Positions 37,973-48,274 are shown, counted from the first letter of the stretch. The stretch is 64,000 bases of DNA from Porticoccaceae bacterium (GCA_902562425.1 CACETF010000001.1:186001-250000); one strand, 5' to 3'. Program-made: numbers and translations. Notes: generated by a model not told the origin, from the sequence alone.

Positions 37973-39481
37973 ATGGATCACGTTCCGCAAAGCCACGATT
38001 TGTTAATCATATTGGGCAACCAGCTTTTTCCAATTGAAGAACTACGCAAGACTGAATGTCGACGTATTTTTATGGCGGAGGATTTGGGAATTTGCACAGA
38101 ACACCGGCATCATCGGCTTAAGATTTATATGTTTTTTTCGGCCATGCGGTCCTTCAGAGATAGCTTGAGGGAAGAGGGTTTTGAGGTTTTGTATCGATCC
38201 ATTGAGGACCCTGATTTTCGAAGCCCATACCTTAAAAAAATAGAAAACGTAATCTCTCGATTAAAAATAAAAAAGGTTAAGTATTTCGAGATTGAGGATC
38301 ATTTTCTCGAATCGCAAATAGAAAATTTTTTGGCGAATTCTGACTGTGTCTCTGAAAAATTTGAGAGTCCGATGTTTCTGTGTTCTCGGGAGAAATTTGG
38401 TGATTTCGCTGCTGACAAAAAGAAATTGAGGATGGCGAGTTTTTACCAATTGATGCGTACCGATTTATCAATCCTTGTGGACTCAGAAAATAAGCCGGTC
38501 GGAGGCAGGTGGTCCTTCGACGAGGACAATAGAAAAAAACTCCCAAAGGATATCAAATTACCGGAGAGGCCAGCTGTAAAAAGGAAGGAAAACCTTTCTT
38601 TGAAAGAACTTATTGTGAGCAATTTTTCAGATCATCCAGGGTCGATAGAAAATGCTTGGATGCCTACCTCCCGTCCGGAGGCATTGGCATGGTTGGATAT
38701 TTTCCTTACTGAAAGGTTCACACTATTTGGCACGTATGAGGATGCAATTCACACTGAAAACCAGTTTCTCTTTCACAGTGCGCTTAGCCCGATCATGAAC
38801 ATGGGAATTCTCACACCCCGCGAGGTGATTGATCGGGCATTAGCTTATGGGGAGGAAAATAGTATCCCTATTAACTCATTAGAGGGATTCATTCGTCAGA
38901 TAATCGGATGGAGGGAATTTATAAGGGGCATTTATCACGAAAAGGGTGATGATCAGAGTTCGTCGAACTTCTGGAATCATAAGTTTCGATTAACTCAACA
39001 TTGGTATGACGGCTCCACTGGGATTCCGCCACTTGATGATGCAATATTTTCGTGTATTCGTTACGGATACACTCACCATATTCCAAGGTTGATGGTGATT
39101 TCTAATTTGATGACTTTGTGTCGAATTCATCCTGATGAGATTTACCGTTGGTTTATGGAGATGTTCGTTGATTCCTCAGATTGGGTGATGGTGCCTAATG
39201 TTTATGGGATGGGCACTTTTGCTGATGCCGGGATTTTTGCAACCAAGCCCTATTTATGCGGTTCGAATTATCTGTTGAAGATGAGCAACTATAAACGAGG
39301 CCAATGGTGTGACATCGTTGATGGTCTGTATTGGAAATTCATGCACGATCACCTTGAATTTTTTAAAAGCAACCCCCGGCTTTCGGTTATGCCTCGAGCG
39401 TTGAATAAACTCAATCCGGAACGTCGCGATTACATATTTAGTCAGGCAGAGATGTTTATTGAAAATTTTACCCAAGAATAA
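37973..39481 (+). CDS. Photolyase/cryptochrome of the FeS-BCP (PhrB-like) family, Fe-S ligands missing
   Basis: 502 residues. The N-terminal antenna-type domain begins LLIILGNQLFP. The FAD-binding helical domain has NSLEGFIRQIIGWREFIRGIY in two blocks, YGYTHHIPRLMVISNLM and GMGTFADAGIFATKPY, matching deoxyribodipyrimidine photolyase-related proteins that repair (6-4) photoproducts. The family's [4Fe-4S] cysteines, normally in TDMACL and a MSDYC..C...CPF..LYW segment, are lost: here the segments read TGIPPLDD and MSNYKRGQWCDIVDGLYW. Only Cys446 could correspond. It may still bind flavin and work without the cluster. Confidence 0.88.
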   Translation: MDHVPQSHDLLIILGNQLFPIEELRKTECRRIFMAEDLGICTEHRHHRLKIYMFFSAMRSFRDSLREEGFEVLYRSIEDPDFRSPYLKKIENVISRLKIKKVKYFEIEDHFLESQIENFLANSDCVSEKFESPMFLCSREKFGDFAADKKKLRMASFYQLMRTDLSILVDSENKPVGGRWSFDEDNRKKLPKDIKLPERPAVKRKENLSLKELIVSNFSDHPGSIENAWMPTSRPEALAWLDIFLTERFTLFGTYEDAIHTENQFLFHSALSPIMNMGILTPREVIDRALAYGEENSIPINSLEGFIRQIIGWREFIRGIYHEKGDDQSSSNFWNHKFRLTQHWYDGSTGIPPLDDAIFSCIRYGYTHHIPRLMVISNLMTLCRIHPDEIYRWFMEMFVDSSDWVMVPNVYGMGTFADAGIFATKPYLCGSNYLLKMSNYKRGQWCDIVDGLYWKFMHDHLEFFKSNPRLSVMPRALNKLNPERRDYIFSQAEMFIENFTQE

Positions 39482-39675
39482 GCTGTACTCACAAAACTCA
39501 TGAATCAATGCGTGCGTAATGAAACACATTGATAAGCGATTCTTTACGCTATCCATATGGAGCGCTCATGCGTTTTGTAGTATCCTAACTTGTATTGCAG
39601 GGTTCATAGAGACCAATAATAAACAGGCATTGTCGGAAAGAGTCATTCCAAGCAATCATCGAAAAAAGGTAATTT

Positions 39676-40575
39676 ATGCTCACTTTCAAATGGTTCGCTC
39701 AAACGATGATGTTTGTGCTGGTTCTCGTTTGTTTGGATGTTTTGGGTACCGAGGATCAAAGGTTTAAAGTAATTACTACATTCACAGTGATTGCTGATAT
39801 TGTTCAAAATGTTGCTGGGGACGCTGCAGTTGTAGAATCAATAACAAAACCGAATGCAGAAATTCATAACTATCAGACCACCCCGGGAGATATCCGGCGC
39901 GCGCAGGGCGCGAACCTCATCATCTATAACGGATTTAATTTGGAACTCTGGTTTGATCGATTTTTTCACAACCTCACTGATGTTCCAAAGGTTGTAGTGA
40001 CTGAGGGTATCGAACCAATCGGTATAAGGAGTGGTCCCTACACCGGCAAACCCAACCCACATGCGTGGATGTCGGCGCCTAATGCTGTTATTTATATCGA
40101 AAATATCCGACGGGCGATGGTGCGTTATGATACTGCGAATGCGGCTACCTACACAGCCAATGCGAAGCGATATACCAAGAAACTTTTGGATACGCTTGAG
40201 CCCTACAAGGCTCTTTTATCGACTATATCTGACGACAAAAGATGGTTGGTCAGTAGCGAGGGCGCGTTCAGTTACCTTGCGAGAGATTATGGGCTAAAGG
40301 AGTTATATCTATGGCCCATGAACTCGGATGGGCAGGGAACGCCACAACAGGTTCGACAAGTTATTGATAGCATACGAAAACATAATATTGGAGTTATTTT
40401 TAGCGAGAGCACGGTTCCTTCCAAACCAGCAATACAGGTAGCCAGAGAAACTGATGCAAGGTATGGGGGCGTGCTGTTCGTTGACTCGCTTAGTGATGAA
40501 GACGGTCCTGTACCCACTTACCTTAGTTTGTTGACCACGACCTTATCAACCATCGCAGAGGGTTTAGCTGAATGA
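39676..40575 (+). CDS. sitA: Manganese/iron ABC transporter substrate-binding protein (SitA type)
   Basis: Cluster A-I metal-binding protein, 299 residues with an N-terminal signal ([14 protein letters not shown]). Predicted ligands are His64 ([10 protein letters not shown]), His129 (NPHAWMS), Glu195 ([14 protein letters not shown]) and Asp270 ([11 protein letters not shown]). A His-His-Glu-Asp set is typical of Mn/Fe binders, whereas zinc binders usually have a third His. AAAAAAGG precedes the ATG. Overlaps the ATPase gene by four bases. Confidence 0.9.
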   Translation: MLTFKWFAQTMMFVLVLVCLDVLGTEDQRFKVITTFTVIADIVQNVAGDAAVVESITKPNAEIHNYQTTPGDIRRAQGANLIIYNGFNLELWFDRFFHNLTDVPKVVVTEGIEPIGIRSGPYTGKPNPHAWMSAPNAVIYIENIRRAMVRYDTANAATYTANAKRYTKKLLDTLEPYKALLSTISDDKRWLVSSEGAFSYLARDYGLKELYLWPMNSDGQGTPQQVRQVIDSIRKHNIGVIFSESTVPSKPAIQVARETDARYGGVLFVDSLSDEDGPVPTYLSLLTTTLSTIAEGLAE

Positions 40576-41426
40576 GTGGTTTGGAGATCAAAGATATCAC
40601 TGTTACATACAAAAATGGGCACACAGCGATTGTTGATACGAGCTTTACCCTTCCCACTGGATCTATAACAGCTTTGGTTGGCGTTAACGGGAGCGGTAAA
40701 TCAACTCTTTTTAAATCCATTATGGGTTTTGTAAAACTTGCAAGGGGATCCGTAAAAATTCTCGGTTTAGATGTGGCTGATGCTTTAAAGAGTAATTTCG
40801 TAGCTTATGTCCCGCAATCAGAAGAAATCGACTGGGATTTCCCTGTCCTGGTTGAAGATGTCGTTATGATGGGGCGCTACGGGCATATGAACATGTTTCG
40901 GATAGCCAGAGATATAGATCGGAGAAAAGTTGATTTTGCACTTGAGCGTGTAGGCTTAGCCTATCTAAAAAAACGGCAGATAGGAGAGTTATCTGGAGGT
41001 CAGAAAAAAAGGGTTTTTCTGGCCCGAGCACTGGCTCAAGAAAGTGAGGTTATTCTTCTGGATGAACCATTTACAGGAGTAGATGTGCAAACTGAGGAGC
41101 AAATTATGGCTTTGCTTCGAGACCTTCGCGACGTTGGCAAAATAATCTTGGTGTCTACGCATAACTTGGGCAGTGTTCCGGAGTATTGCGATAGAGCTGT
41201 ACTAATAGATCGAACAGTTTTAGCACAGGGAAAGACAGATGAGGTATTTACTCAAGATAATTTACAACGCGCATTTGGGGGAGTACTTAGGCGCTTCGTG
41301 CTGACCGGAAAACAACTTCATGACGACGATGATAGTCGTCAGGTAACAGTGTTGTCTGATGACGAACGTCCCGTTGTACTTTATGGTAACGATTTTTCAT
41401 CTATTCGTATTGAGGAAAACTCATGA
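40572..41426 (+). CDS. sitB: Manganese/iron ABC transporter ATPase (SitB type)
   Basis: Cytoplasmic ATPase of the importer, 284 residues. Walker [10 protein letters not shown], signature LSGGQKKR, Walker B VILLDEPF, and the H-loop STHN. An extra C-terminal tail after residue 230 has an acidic run ([15 protein letters not shown]) that could sense metal. ATGA overlaps with both neighbours indicate a coupled operon. Confidence 0.93.
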   Translation: MSGLEIKDITVTYKNGHTAIVDTSFTLPTGSITALVGVNGSGKSTLFKSIMGFVKLARGSVKILGLDVADALKSNFVAYVPQSEEIDWDFPVLVEDVVMMGRYGHMNMFRIARDIDRRKVDFALERVGLAYLKKRQIGELSGGQKKRVFLARALAQESEVILLDEPFTGVDVQTEEQIMALLRDLRDVGKIILVSTHNLGSVPEYCDRAVLIDRTVLAQGKTDEVFTQDNLQRAFGGVLRRFVLTGKQLHDDDDSRQVTVLSDDERPVVLYGNDFSSIRIEENS

Positions 41427-42328
41427 GTTTACTTTCGCCCTTTGAATACAGTTACATGATTAACGCGATACTTATATGCTCTTTGGTGGGTGGAGTTTGT
41501 GGATTTCTTAGTGCTTATTTAATGTTGAAGGGATGGTCTTTGATAGGAGATGCTCTTTCACACTCGATCGTACCTGGCGTTGCCGGTGCATATATGCTTG
41601 GGTTACCGTTTTCTCTCGGGGCCTTTTTCGCAGGCGGATTAGCCGCGGCGACTATGCTTTTTCTGAGCCGACGCTCGAAGCTAAAAGAAGATGTAATAAT
41701 AGGACTTATTTTCAGTTCTTTTTTTGGCATCGGACTATTTATGGTCTCGCTCTCCCCCACGTCGGTCAATGTTCAGACGATTGTGCTTGGCAACATTCTT
41801 GCCATCACTCCGAGTGATTCTTTTCAGCTCCTGATCATCTCTTTCTTTTCGCTTCTTGTGTTAGTCTCAAAGTGGCGAGATTTGTTAGTCGTATTTTTTG
41901 ACGAAAATCATGCTCGTAGCATAGGCCTTGATCCTTTTTTACTCAAGGTGGTGTTCTTCGCGTTGCTGAGCGCGTCGGCTGTTGCTGCACTTCAAGCGGT
42001 TGGGGCATTTTTAGTAATTGCTATGGTTGTGACTCCAGGCGCAACTGCATACCTGATGTCAGATCGATTTGGTGTTGTGATTTTGCTTGGCACGGGACTT
42101 GGTGCAGCAACGTCATTGCTTGGCTCTTATATAAGTTTTTTCTTAGATGGAACGCCCGGAGGCATTATTGTTCTTTTGCAGGCAATTATATTCGTTTGCG
42201 TATTTTTAGTGGCACCGAAGCACGGCTTTATAGCAGGACGAAAACGGGCGTCTGAGAGGAGGGCTTTAGACCCCGCTTTTGACATGTGTCCTCTTTTGTT
42301 GGAGCAACAGGGTGGGTCGGAGCAATGA
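41423..42328 (+). CDS. sitC: Manganese/iron ABC transporter permease (SitC type)
   Basis: ABC-3 family membrane subunit, 301 residues, about eight helices. Signature [21 protein letters not shown] in two parts, [19 protein letters not shown], and [22 protein letters not shown]. The short tail after residue 275 is polar. Its stop lies four bases before the second permease start. Confidence 0.93.
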   Translation: MSLLSPFEYSYMINAILICSLVGGVCGFLSAYLMLKGWSLIGDALSHSIVPGVAGAYMLGLPFSLGAFFAGGLAAATMLFLSRRSKLKEDVIIGLIFSSFFGIGLFMVSLSPTSVNVQTIVLGNILAITPSDSFQLLIISFFSLLVLVSKWRDLLVVFFDENHARSIGLDPFLLKVVFFALLSASAVAALQAVGAFLVIAMVVTPGATAYLMSDRFGVVILLGTGLGAATSLLGSYISFFLDGTPGGIIVLLQAIIFVCVFLVAPKHGFIAGRKRASERRALDPAFDMCPLLLEQQGGSEQ

Positions 42329-42332
42329 GCTG

Positions 42333-43223
42333 ATGCTCTCTTATTTTTCAGAAACATTGATGGAGCCATTTGCTTACACTTTCATGCAGCAAGCTTTCCT
42401 TATGGTTGCTTTGGTGTCCATACCCACTGCTATACTTTCATGTTTTCTTGTTTTAAAGGGTTGGTCACTCATGGGAGATGCAATTTCGCACTCAGTTTTG
42501 CCCGGCGTAATACTGGCTTATATCGGTGGATTTTCGTTTGCGATTGGGGCTTTTGGAGCAGGCATGTTGTGTGCTGTATTTACCGGATTTTTGAAAGAAA
42601 ATAGCAGGCTAAAAGAAGATACTATAATGGGCGTCGTGTTCTCTGGGATGTTCGCGGTTGGACTGGTAATGATGACAAAGGTAGATTCTAACATTCATCT
42701 TGATCATATTTTGTTTGGCGACGTTTTAGGGCTTAGTTGGCAAAATATACTTGAAACCGCAGGAGTCACGGCACTGGTTTTATCGTTTATTTTATTTAAA
42801 GGAAAGGATCTACTTGTTTTCGTTTTTGATCAACAACATGCAAAAGCGCTCGGCCTGCCCGTAACATTGCTTCATTATGGTTTACTCAGTCTGTTATCTC
42901 TAACAATTGTTGCCGCATTGAAAGCAGTCGGTATGATTTTAGTAATTGCCATGCTAATTACTCCCGGAGCTGTTGCACACTTGCTAACCAAAAAGTTTCG
43001 ACGCATGATTGTCCTCTCGATAATCATCTCGATAAGTGCTGCTTTTTCGGGAGTGTACATCAGTTTTTACATAGATAGCGCTCCGGCTCCCACCATTATC
43101 GTGCTTCTGACACTGTTATTCGTTATTGTGTTCATTTATCAGGACCTTCGGTCGGTCAGACGGCGGGGCGATTCTGATACAAGAAAACCGTCCAGAATGG
43201 TTCGAATATTCCAATCGGATTAA
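42333..43223 (+). CDS. sitD: Manganese/iron ABC transporter permease (SitD type)
   Basis: Second ABC-3 permease, 296 residues, paralogous to the preceding one (GWSLMGDAISHSVLPGV, LKEDTIMGVVFSGMFAVGL, KAVGMILVIAMLITPGAVAHLL). The start at ATG 42333 avoids overlap with the upstream gene; a frame reaching back to 42279 is not supported. Two different permeases point to a heterodimer of the Sit/Mnt type rather than the ZnuB homodimer. Confidence 0.91.
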   Translation: MLSYFSETLMEPFAYTFMQQAFLMVALVSIPTAILSCFLVLKGWSLMGDAISHSVLPGVILAYIGGFSFAIGAFGAGMLCAVFTGFLKENSRLKEDTIMGVVFSGMFAVGLVMMTKVDSNIHLDHILFGDVLGLSWQNILETAGVTALVLSFILFKGKDLLVFVFDQQHAKALGLPVTLLHYGLLSLLSLTIVAALKAVGMILVIAMLITPGAVAHLLTKKFRRMIVLSIIISISAAFSGVYISFYIDSAPAPTIIVLLTLLFVIVFIYQDLRSVRRRGDSDTRKPSRMVRIFQSD

Positions 43224-43353
43224 CTGGGGATTTTTTAGTTGAAAAAAAATCTGGACGCTTTAATTTTTTGTTTTAGATCCGTCAAGGTGCGAACTTTAAT
43301 AAAGAAATTTTTAAAAGGGTCTTCAACTAAGACTTCTCCAATTATTATCAATC

Positions 43354-44346
43354 ATGCGATGCACGCCTAGGATATTTCTAAGCATTGTTGTTTTGCTTTC
43401 TGCCACCTCATGTGGCAACAAAGTTTATTACTCAAACAGTGATGGATCTCAAATAAACAAGCCGCTCTCATCGCTTATACAGTGGAGGCTTCAGCGAGAT
43501 CCGCCGGAACCAAAGCGCCTGGTCTTATCATCCGAATGGAAGCAATTGAGCCAATCGGACAACCGGTACGCAATTTGGATAGGCCACTCTACCTTTCTGA
43601 TTAATAATGGTGATTTACAGATCTTAACTGACCCCATATTTGCAGACCGTGCTTCCCCATTGAGCTGGATTGGACCCAGAAGGTTGGTTCCACCAGCGAT
43701 TCGATTAGATGAGATATCAGAAGTTGATGTGGTAACTATTAGTCACAACCATTATGATCATCTAGATATTTCAAGTTTAGTCTCTCTTCAGAAGTCTAAT
43801 CCTTCTTGTTTAGTTCTTGTTCCGATGGGGGATAAACAACTACTGGACACTGTTGGAATCAAAAATGTTGTGGAATTTGATTGGTGGGACAGTATTAAAG
43901 TCGATAACACAATATTTTTTTTTACACCAGCTCACCACTGGTCTGCTAGAGGATTAACTGATCGTAATCTCAGTCATTGGGGAGGATGGTACATTCAAAC
44001 TCCAGAGATGTCTTTATATCACGTTGGTGATTCAGGATATTCGGCAGATTTTCGAGAGGTTCGAAAACGGTTGGGCAGTCCTAAATATGCTTTCATTCCT
44101 ATCGGTGCCTACGCTCCGCGTTGGTTCATGAAGGCGGGTCATGTTGACCCTGCTGAGGCATTACAAATAGCTGTGGATGTCGGCGCGAAATATTCATTTG
44201 CGATGCACTGGGGAACATTTAGTCTTAGTGATGAACCGATTTTCGAGCCATTTCATGAACTTCAACAAGTTAGAAAAGACAGGGGCTACCCCGAAAATTT
44301 TTTTTCCGCTCCGGAAATGGGAGAAATAATTTACTTAGAACAGTAA
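43354..44346 (+). CDS. Metallo-beta-lactamase-fold lipoprotein (NAPE-PLD-like)
   Basis: 330 residues. The signal peptide ends in lipobox SATSC. The MBL fold starts IWIGHSTFLINNGDLQILTDP. The metal motif is SHNHYDHLD, with later ligands in TPAHHWSARG and YHVGDSGYSADF. The pattern matches the N-acylphosphatidylethanolamine phospholipase D/UlaG branch. Substrate unknown; a cell-envelope lipid is a guess from the lipoprotein signal. Confidence 0.88.
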   Translation: MRCTPRIFLSIVVLLSATSCGNKVYYSNSDGSQINKPLSSLIQWRLQRDPPEPKRLVLSSEWKQLSQSDNRYAIWIGHSTFLINNGDLQILTDPIFADRASPLSWIGPRRLVPPAIRLDEISEVDVVTISHNHYDHLDISSLVSLQKSNPSCLVLVPMGDKQLLDTVGIKNVVEFDWWDSIKVDNTIFFFTPAHHWSARGLTDRNLSHWGGWYIQTPEMSLYHVGDSGYSADFREVRKRLGSPKYAFIPIGAYAPRWFMKAGHVDPAEALQIAVDVGAKYSFAMHWGTFSLSDEPIFEPFHELQQVRKDRGYPENFFSAPEMGEIIYLEQ

Positions 44347-44438
44347 TAACGCTGTAAGGTATACTCTGAGCTAACCTATTGCGCTGATCTGATTTTTGGA
44401 TGACATTAAACAAAACTTTTTAGGAAGGTAATAACAAT

Positions 44439-45326
44439 ATGGGACGAGATGAATCTAGGGACTTAAATGCCATGGATATGTTAAATCAAGAAAATCAACG
44501 TGAAGTTACGAAAACAATTGTCCCCATTTTTCTGTTCATTTTAGTCGCCGTAAGTGCAACTACATTAGTAAGTATTTCTGAAATAACCGCAAGTGTTTCT
44601 GGTCAAAATGCGCCATGGGAAGAATTTTATTCAGTTTTTGGGATGATTTACGCTATTGTCTCGGGCTTCTTGTTAGTCGAGGTGTTGAATCGCTTTAACA
44701 AACTATCTGAAGTGGTCGAAGCTGAATTAAACGCCATCAGCGATGTACGTGATTTTTTGATATACGTGGATGGACAACCTAAAAATAAGGAGGCGGTGAA
44801 AAAAGAGTTACAAGAGTATGTCTATTCCGTTGCCACAGTAGAATGGCGCACAATGAACGACGACTATGCAGTGCTTAACTCCGACACCTCCAAAGAATTA
44901 TACGACATTATGTATGCTGTAAATGAATTGGAAATGAGTAATGAGAGTGATCGCGCTGCACTTCATTTTCTTATGGAAAAGATGTCGTCTATTACCACAC
45001 TTCGGACTGAGCGAATCAGTATAGCTAATCAACAATTACCCCCGCGCCTAAAACATCTTTTGGTTTATATGTCCGCAGTTTTAGTAGCTGCCTTTATTAT
45101 AAATGCTGGGATGGACCCATGGATACATTGTTTCATGGTTGGATCGATAACAGCGTGTGTGCACTTGTTATATATTGTAATTGCTGATTTAAATACGCCT
45201 TTCACGGGTTTATGGACAATAAGTGTAAAGCCCCTTATTGAGCTATATCTGAGTTTTAATGACGACGAGAATTTGGTGAAGCCAGCGATAAACGACTTGA
45301 AAAAACTTAAGCAGGAGAGTTTGTAA
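44439..45326 (+). CDS. DUF4239 membrane protein (bestrophin-like)
   Basis: 295 residues. Two N-terminal helices (IVPIFLFILVAVSATTLVSI; FGMIYAIVSGFLLVEVL), a soluble middle and two C-terminal helices. The run ISIANQQLPPRLKHLLVYMS and the DLNTPFTGLWTIS motif identify DUF4239, whose function is not established. GGAAGG lies ahead of the ATG. No functional link to neighbours is evident. Confidence 0.8.
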   Translation: MGRDESRDLNAMDMLNQENQREVTKTIVPIFLFILVAVSATTLVSISEITASVSGQNAPWEEFYSVFGMIYAIVSGFLLVEVLNRFNKLSEVVEAELNAISDVRDFLIYVDGQPKNKEAVKKELQEYVYSVATVEWRTMNDDYAVLNSDTSKELYDIMYAVNELEMSNESDRAALHFLMEKMSSITTLRTERISIANQQLPPRLKHLLVYMSAVLVAAFIINAGMDPWIHCFMVGSITACVHLLYIVIADLNTPFTGLWTISVKPLIELYLSFNDDENLVKPAINDLKKLKQESL

Positions 45327-45403
45327 CTGTCTTATCAAAGATACTGCAAGAAAATTAATGTACGCCAAAAGTATTGCGAAAACGCCACTAGGGTCCTAAT
45401 ACA

Positions 45404-46566
45404 ATGGAGTTTTTGAACCTTTCATTAATGATTTTATATGCATTGCCAGCATTTTTTTCGCTAATGTTATTGAAGTTTTTGTATGGAATTTCCCGCAAGA
45501 ATAATACCTATTGTTTTAATGATATATTTTGTAGTCTCACACTCGGAGTTTTGAGTAGAATTCCGCCAGCTTTGCATCTAGGCATCAGTGGCTTGGTATA
45601 TGGTATCGCTGCGAATCACTTTAGTATCAAATTATTGACTCATCAAAATTGGATAACATGGGTCATAGCATTTTTTTATATGACTTTCTTAGTTACTGGA
45701 AACATCGCTTCTCTCATGAACGTTCGATATTTTGGGCAAGTCATGTGGTGCACCATCAAAGTGAGGATTTCAATCTGGGAACCGCGCTCAGGCAGACTGG
45801 AAGTGGGTTTTTGTTGACTTGGATTTTTTCACCCCAATGTTCACTATGGGTATACCTGTCGAAGTATTCATCTCAGTTGCGTCGGCGAATCTTGTCTACC
45901 AATTTTGGGTGCATACAGAACATTATAGGTTCTCTTGGCGTCCTAGACCGTCTTCTCGTTACGCCCTCTAACCATCGTGCTCACCACGCGAGAAACACTC
46001 ATTACATAGACGCTAATTATGGTGGTGTTTTAATCGTTTGGGATCGGATATTTGGTACCTTCCGACCTGAAGAGGATTCTATTCCACCGATCTATGGTAC
46101 TTCAAAGCCGCTTCGGAGTTGGAATCCAATCTGGGCGAATATTGAGATTTACAGTCAGCTTTTACGCGACTTTTGGGTCACTAAGCTTTGGAGGAATAAA
46201 TTACGGGTTCTCTATTCCCGAACTGGATGGCGTCCAGAGGATGTTGCGACGCGATTCCCGAATGTGCACCATCTAGATTGTGATGATCAGAAATATGAGA
46301 GTGATTCTCATGTCTCAACTGTGATATTCGCCATTATTCAGTTTTTAATATGGTTAGTTTTAGTGAGATTTTTAATGAGCGATATTAGAGACTTATATTT
46401 TAATGATCGTTTGATCACTCTATTTTTACTATTTTCAGTCGGTATAACCGTATGGCATCTCAAAGGAAAAGTACTATCTTGGATTTTTGAGGGTGTAAGG
46501 TCTATTTTAATAATTCTTTTGATCTTTTTGGTTGGTGTTTGGGATACAGGATCACAAATTGTATAG
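45404..46566 (+). pseudogene. Fatty acid hydroxylase/sterol desaturase (frameshifted)
   Basis: A membrane di-iron hydroxylase whose three histidine boxes lie in shifted frames: YWKHRFSHE, HVVHHQSE and NHRAHHARN. The N-terminal helices read in one frame to about 45663, where a seven-T run has apparently lost a base. A second loss is at a six-T run (45824-45829), after which FTPMFTMGIPVEVFISVASA and LVYQFWVHTEH read in a third frame. An extra base near 45923 restores the second frame (GSLGVLDRLLVTPSNHR onward). Three indels imply a pseudogene unless the homopolymer calls are sequencing errors. Confidence 0.85.
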
Positions 46567-46666
46567 GTTTTGGCCCTCCAAGCATCATTTAATCTTGTTT
46601 TTTGAGTATTTTAGGTGTTCGACCGGTCGTGTCCCTCCTTCAAAGAAGGACAAGAAAAATATTTTC

Positions 46667-47683
46667 TTAATCATTCAGAGAAACTATGGTTTTTGAGAGT
46701 TCTCCAGGTGTTTCCTTAACAAGCCTCGGTAATAAAAAACCAGGTAGGCCTGTTTGCATTTCAGAGTAAACTGTTTTAACACGTGCCGTATCAACATGAA
46801 AATGAGTTGCACCCTCTACTGGATCAAGCATGTGCAGATAATAGGGGGTTACCTCACAGTTATATAGTTGTTCGCTGAGCGATATTAAGACATCACTGCG
46901 ATCGTTGATATTTTTCAGAAGCACTGATTGATTCAGTAAGTAAATTCCAATTTTACGCAATTGGCGTAATGACTTTTTTACGGAATTATCGATCTCATTA
47001 GGATGGTTAATATGCAGAACTACAATTGGTTTTAGACGAGTGCTTTGCATCCAAAACAACAGCTCGTCATCAATCCGAGATGGAATAACGACTGGTAGCC
47101 GTGTGTGAATCCTAAGCCGTTTAACATGAGGAATTTTAGCGATACTTTTTGTAAGCCACGAAAGAAAGCTGTCGTTTGCTGCCAAAGGATCTCCGCCGCT
47201 AAAAATAACTTCATTAATTTCTGGTCTATTAGTTATGTAGTCTAACGCTGACAACCACTTCTCTCGATTTTGGTGTTGCTGACTATATGGAAAATGTCTT
47301 CTAAAACAATATCTACAGTTTATGGCGCAAAAAGAACCGACGATTAATAGCACCCGATTTTGGTATTTATGTATTACACAAGATCTTGGGTTATGGTTTA
47401 GTTCGTTTAAAGGATCTCTAGAGAAATTTTTGTTTTTTGTCAATTCCTCCCTGACCGGCAACACTTGAAGCAAAAGGGGATCTTTTGGGTCACCAAGGCG
47501 GATACGTTTGATATATGATGGAGGTACTCTAACCTGAAATTTTAACGCCGCTTTTTGTCCTTGGCTAAGTAATTTAGGACTTAAATTGAGTCGCATAATT
47601 AGTTCCTCAACGCTTGTCACTGACTCAATAAGTTCCGTTTGCCAACGATTCTTAATTTGTACTACATTGGTTTGCTCGTGCAT
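46667..47683 (-). CDS. epmB: EF-P lysine beta-lysylation protein EpmB (lysine 2,3-aminomutase)
   Basis: Radical-SAM, PLP-dependent aminomutase making (R)-beta-lysine for modification of elongation factor P. 338 residues from ATG 47683, which has AAGGG upstream and matches the E. coli N terminus; the frame extends to 47788 but would overlap tadA. Cluster cysteines are in CAINCRYCFRRHFPY. EVIFSGGDPLAANDSFLSWL and LLNQSVLLKNIND are family runs. EF-P and EpmA are not in the window. Divergent from tadA. Confidence 0.95.
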   Translation of the reverse strand: MHEQTNVVQIKNRWQTELIESVTSVEELIMRLNLSPKLLSQGQKAALKFQVRVPPSYIKRIRLGDPKDPLLLQVLPVREELTKNKNFSRDPLNELNHNPRSCVIHKYQNRVLLIVGSFCAINCRYCFRRHFPYSQQHQNREKWLSALDYITNRPEINEVIFSGGDPLAANDSFLSWLTKSIAKIPHVKRLRIHTRLPVVIPSRIDDELLFWMQSTRLKPIVVLHINHPNEIDNSVKKSLRQLRKIGIYLLNQSVLLKNINDRSDVLISLSEQLYNCEVTPYYLHMLDPVEGATHFHVDTARVKTVYSEMQTGLPGFLLPRLVKETPGELSKTIVSLND

Positions 47684-47744
47684 TTGTTGGTGCCCTTGTT
47701 TGAGAAAAATAGTATAAATCATTTTGTCGGGGAGATTTGGTTGG

Positions 47745-48218
47745 ATGCAAGGAAAAAATAAGGGTAACGACGAGACGTTTATGGACATAGCTCTTGAAAA
47801 CGCTAGATTAGCGATGGATGCGGGAGAAGTTCCAATAGGCGCAGTGTTGGTGAGAGATGGAAAAATTATTGCACAAGGGCATAATCAAGCGATTCAGAAA
47901 TGTGATCCTACAGCCCATGCAGAAATTGTTGTTTTGAGAAAAGCGGCGAGTGTGGAGGGAAATTACCGTCTTGTTGGCTGTGAACTGTTTGTTACTATTG
48001 AACCGTGTATTATGTGTGTTGGAGCCATGTTACATGCTCGGATACGGCGAATTATCTTCGGCGCTAAAGAACCCAGATTCGGTGCTCTAATTAGTCACAT
48101 GCGGGTCCTAGATAATACGAGATTCAACCACAAAATTGAATGGCACGGTGGAGTGCTGGCGGAACAAAGTAGTGTGTTAATGCGAAACTTTTTTAAGTTA
48201 AAGCGTGGTAAGAAATAG
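47745..48218 (+). CDS. tadA: tRNA-specific adenosine deaminase TadA
   Basis: Deaminates A34 to inosine in tRNA-Arg(ACG). 157 residues from ATG 47745 preceded by GGGGAG; a TTG at 47724 and an ATG at 47781 are in frame. Zinc/catalytic motifs are TAHAEIVVLRKA and EPCIMCVGAML. Followed by convergent mltF and then purL, the usual neighbours. Confidence 0.95.
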   Translation: MQGKNKGNDETFMDIALENARLAMDAGEVPIGAVLVRDGKIIAQGHNQAIQKCDPTAHAEIVVLRKAASVEGNYRLVGCELFVTIEPCIMCVGAMLHARIRRIIFGAKEPRFGALISHMRVLDNTRFNHKIEWHGGVLAEQSSVLMRNFFKLKRGKK

Positions 48219-48274
48219 TACGCTCTCCAATGAGAGCTGGCCTAGGTTAAACGGGCGAATTGTCTGAGTTGTAA

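Noticed and set aside
39519-39767. 82-codon frame before and across the sitA start
   Set aside because: Overlaps sitA in another frame, with no family resemblance or ribosome-binding site.
46619-46630. Palindrome CGACCGGTCG and nearby hairpin TCCTTC-AAA-GAAGGA between converging genes
   Set aside because: No T-run on either strand; terminator role unsupported.
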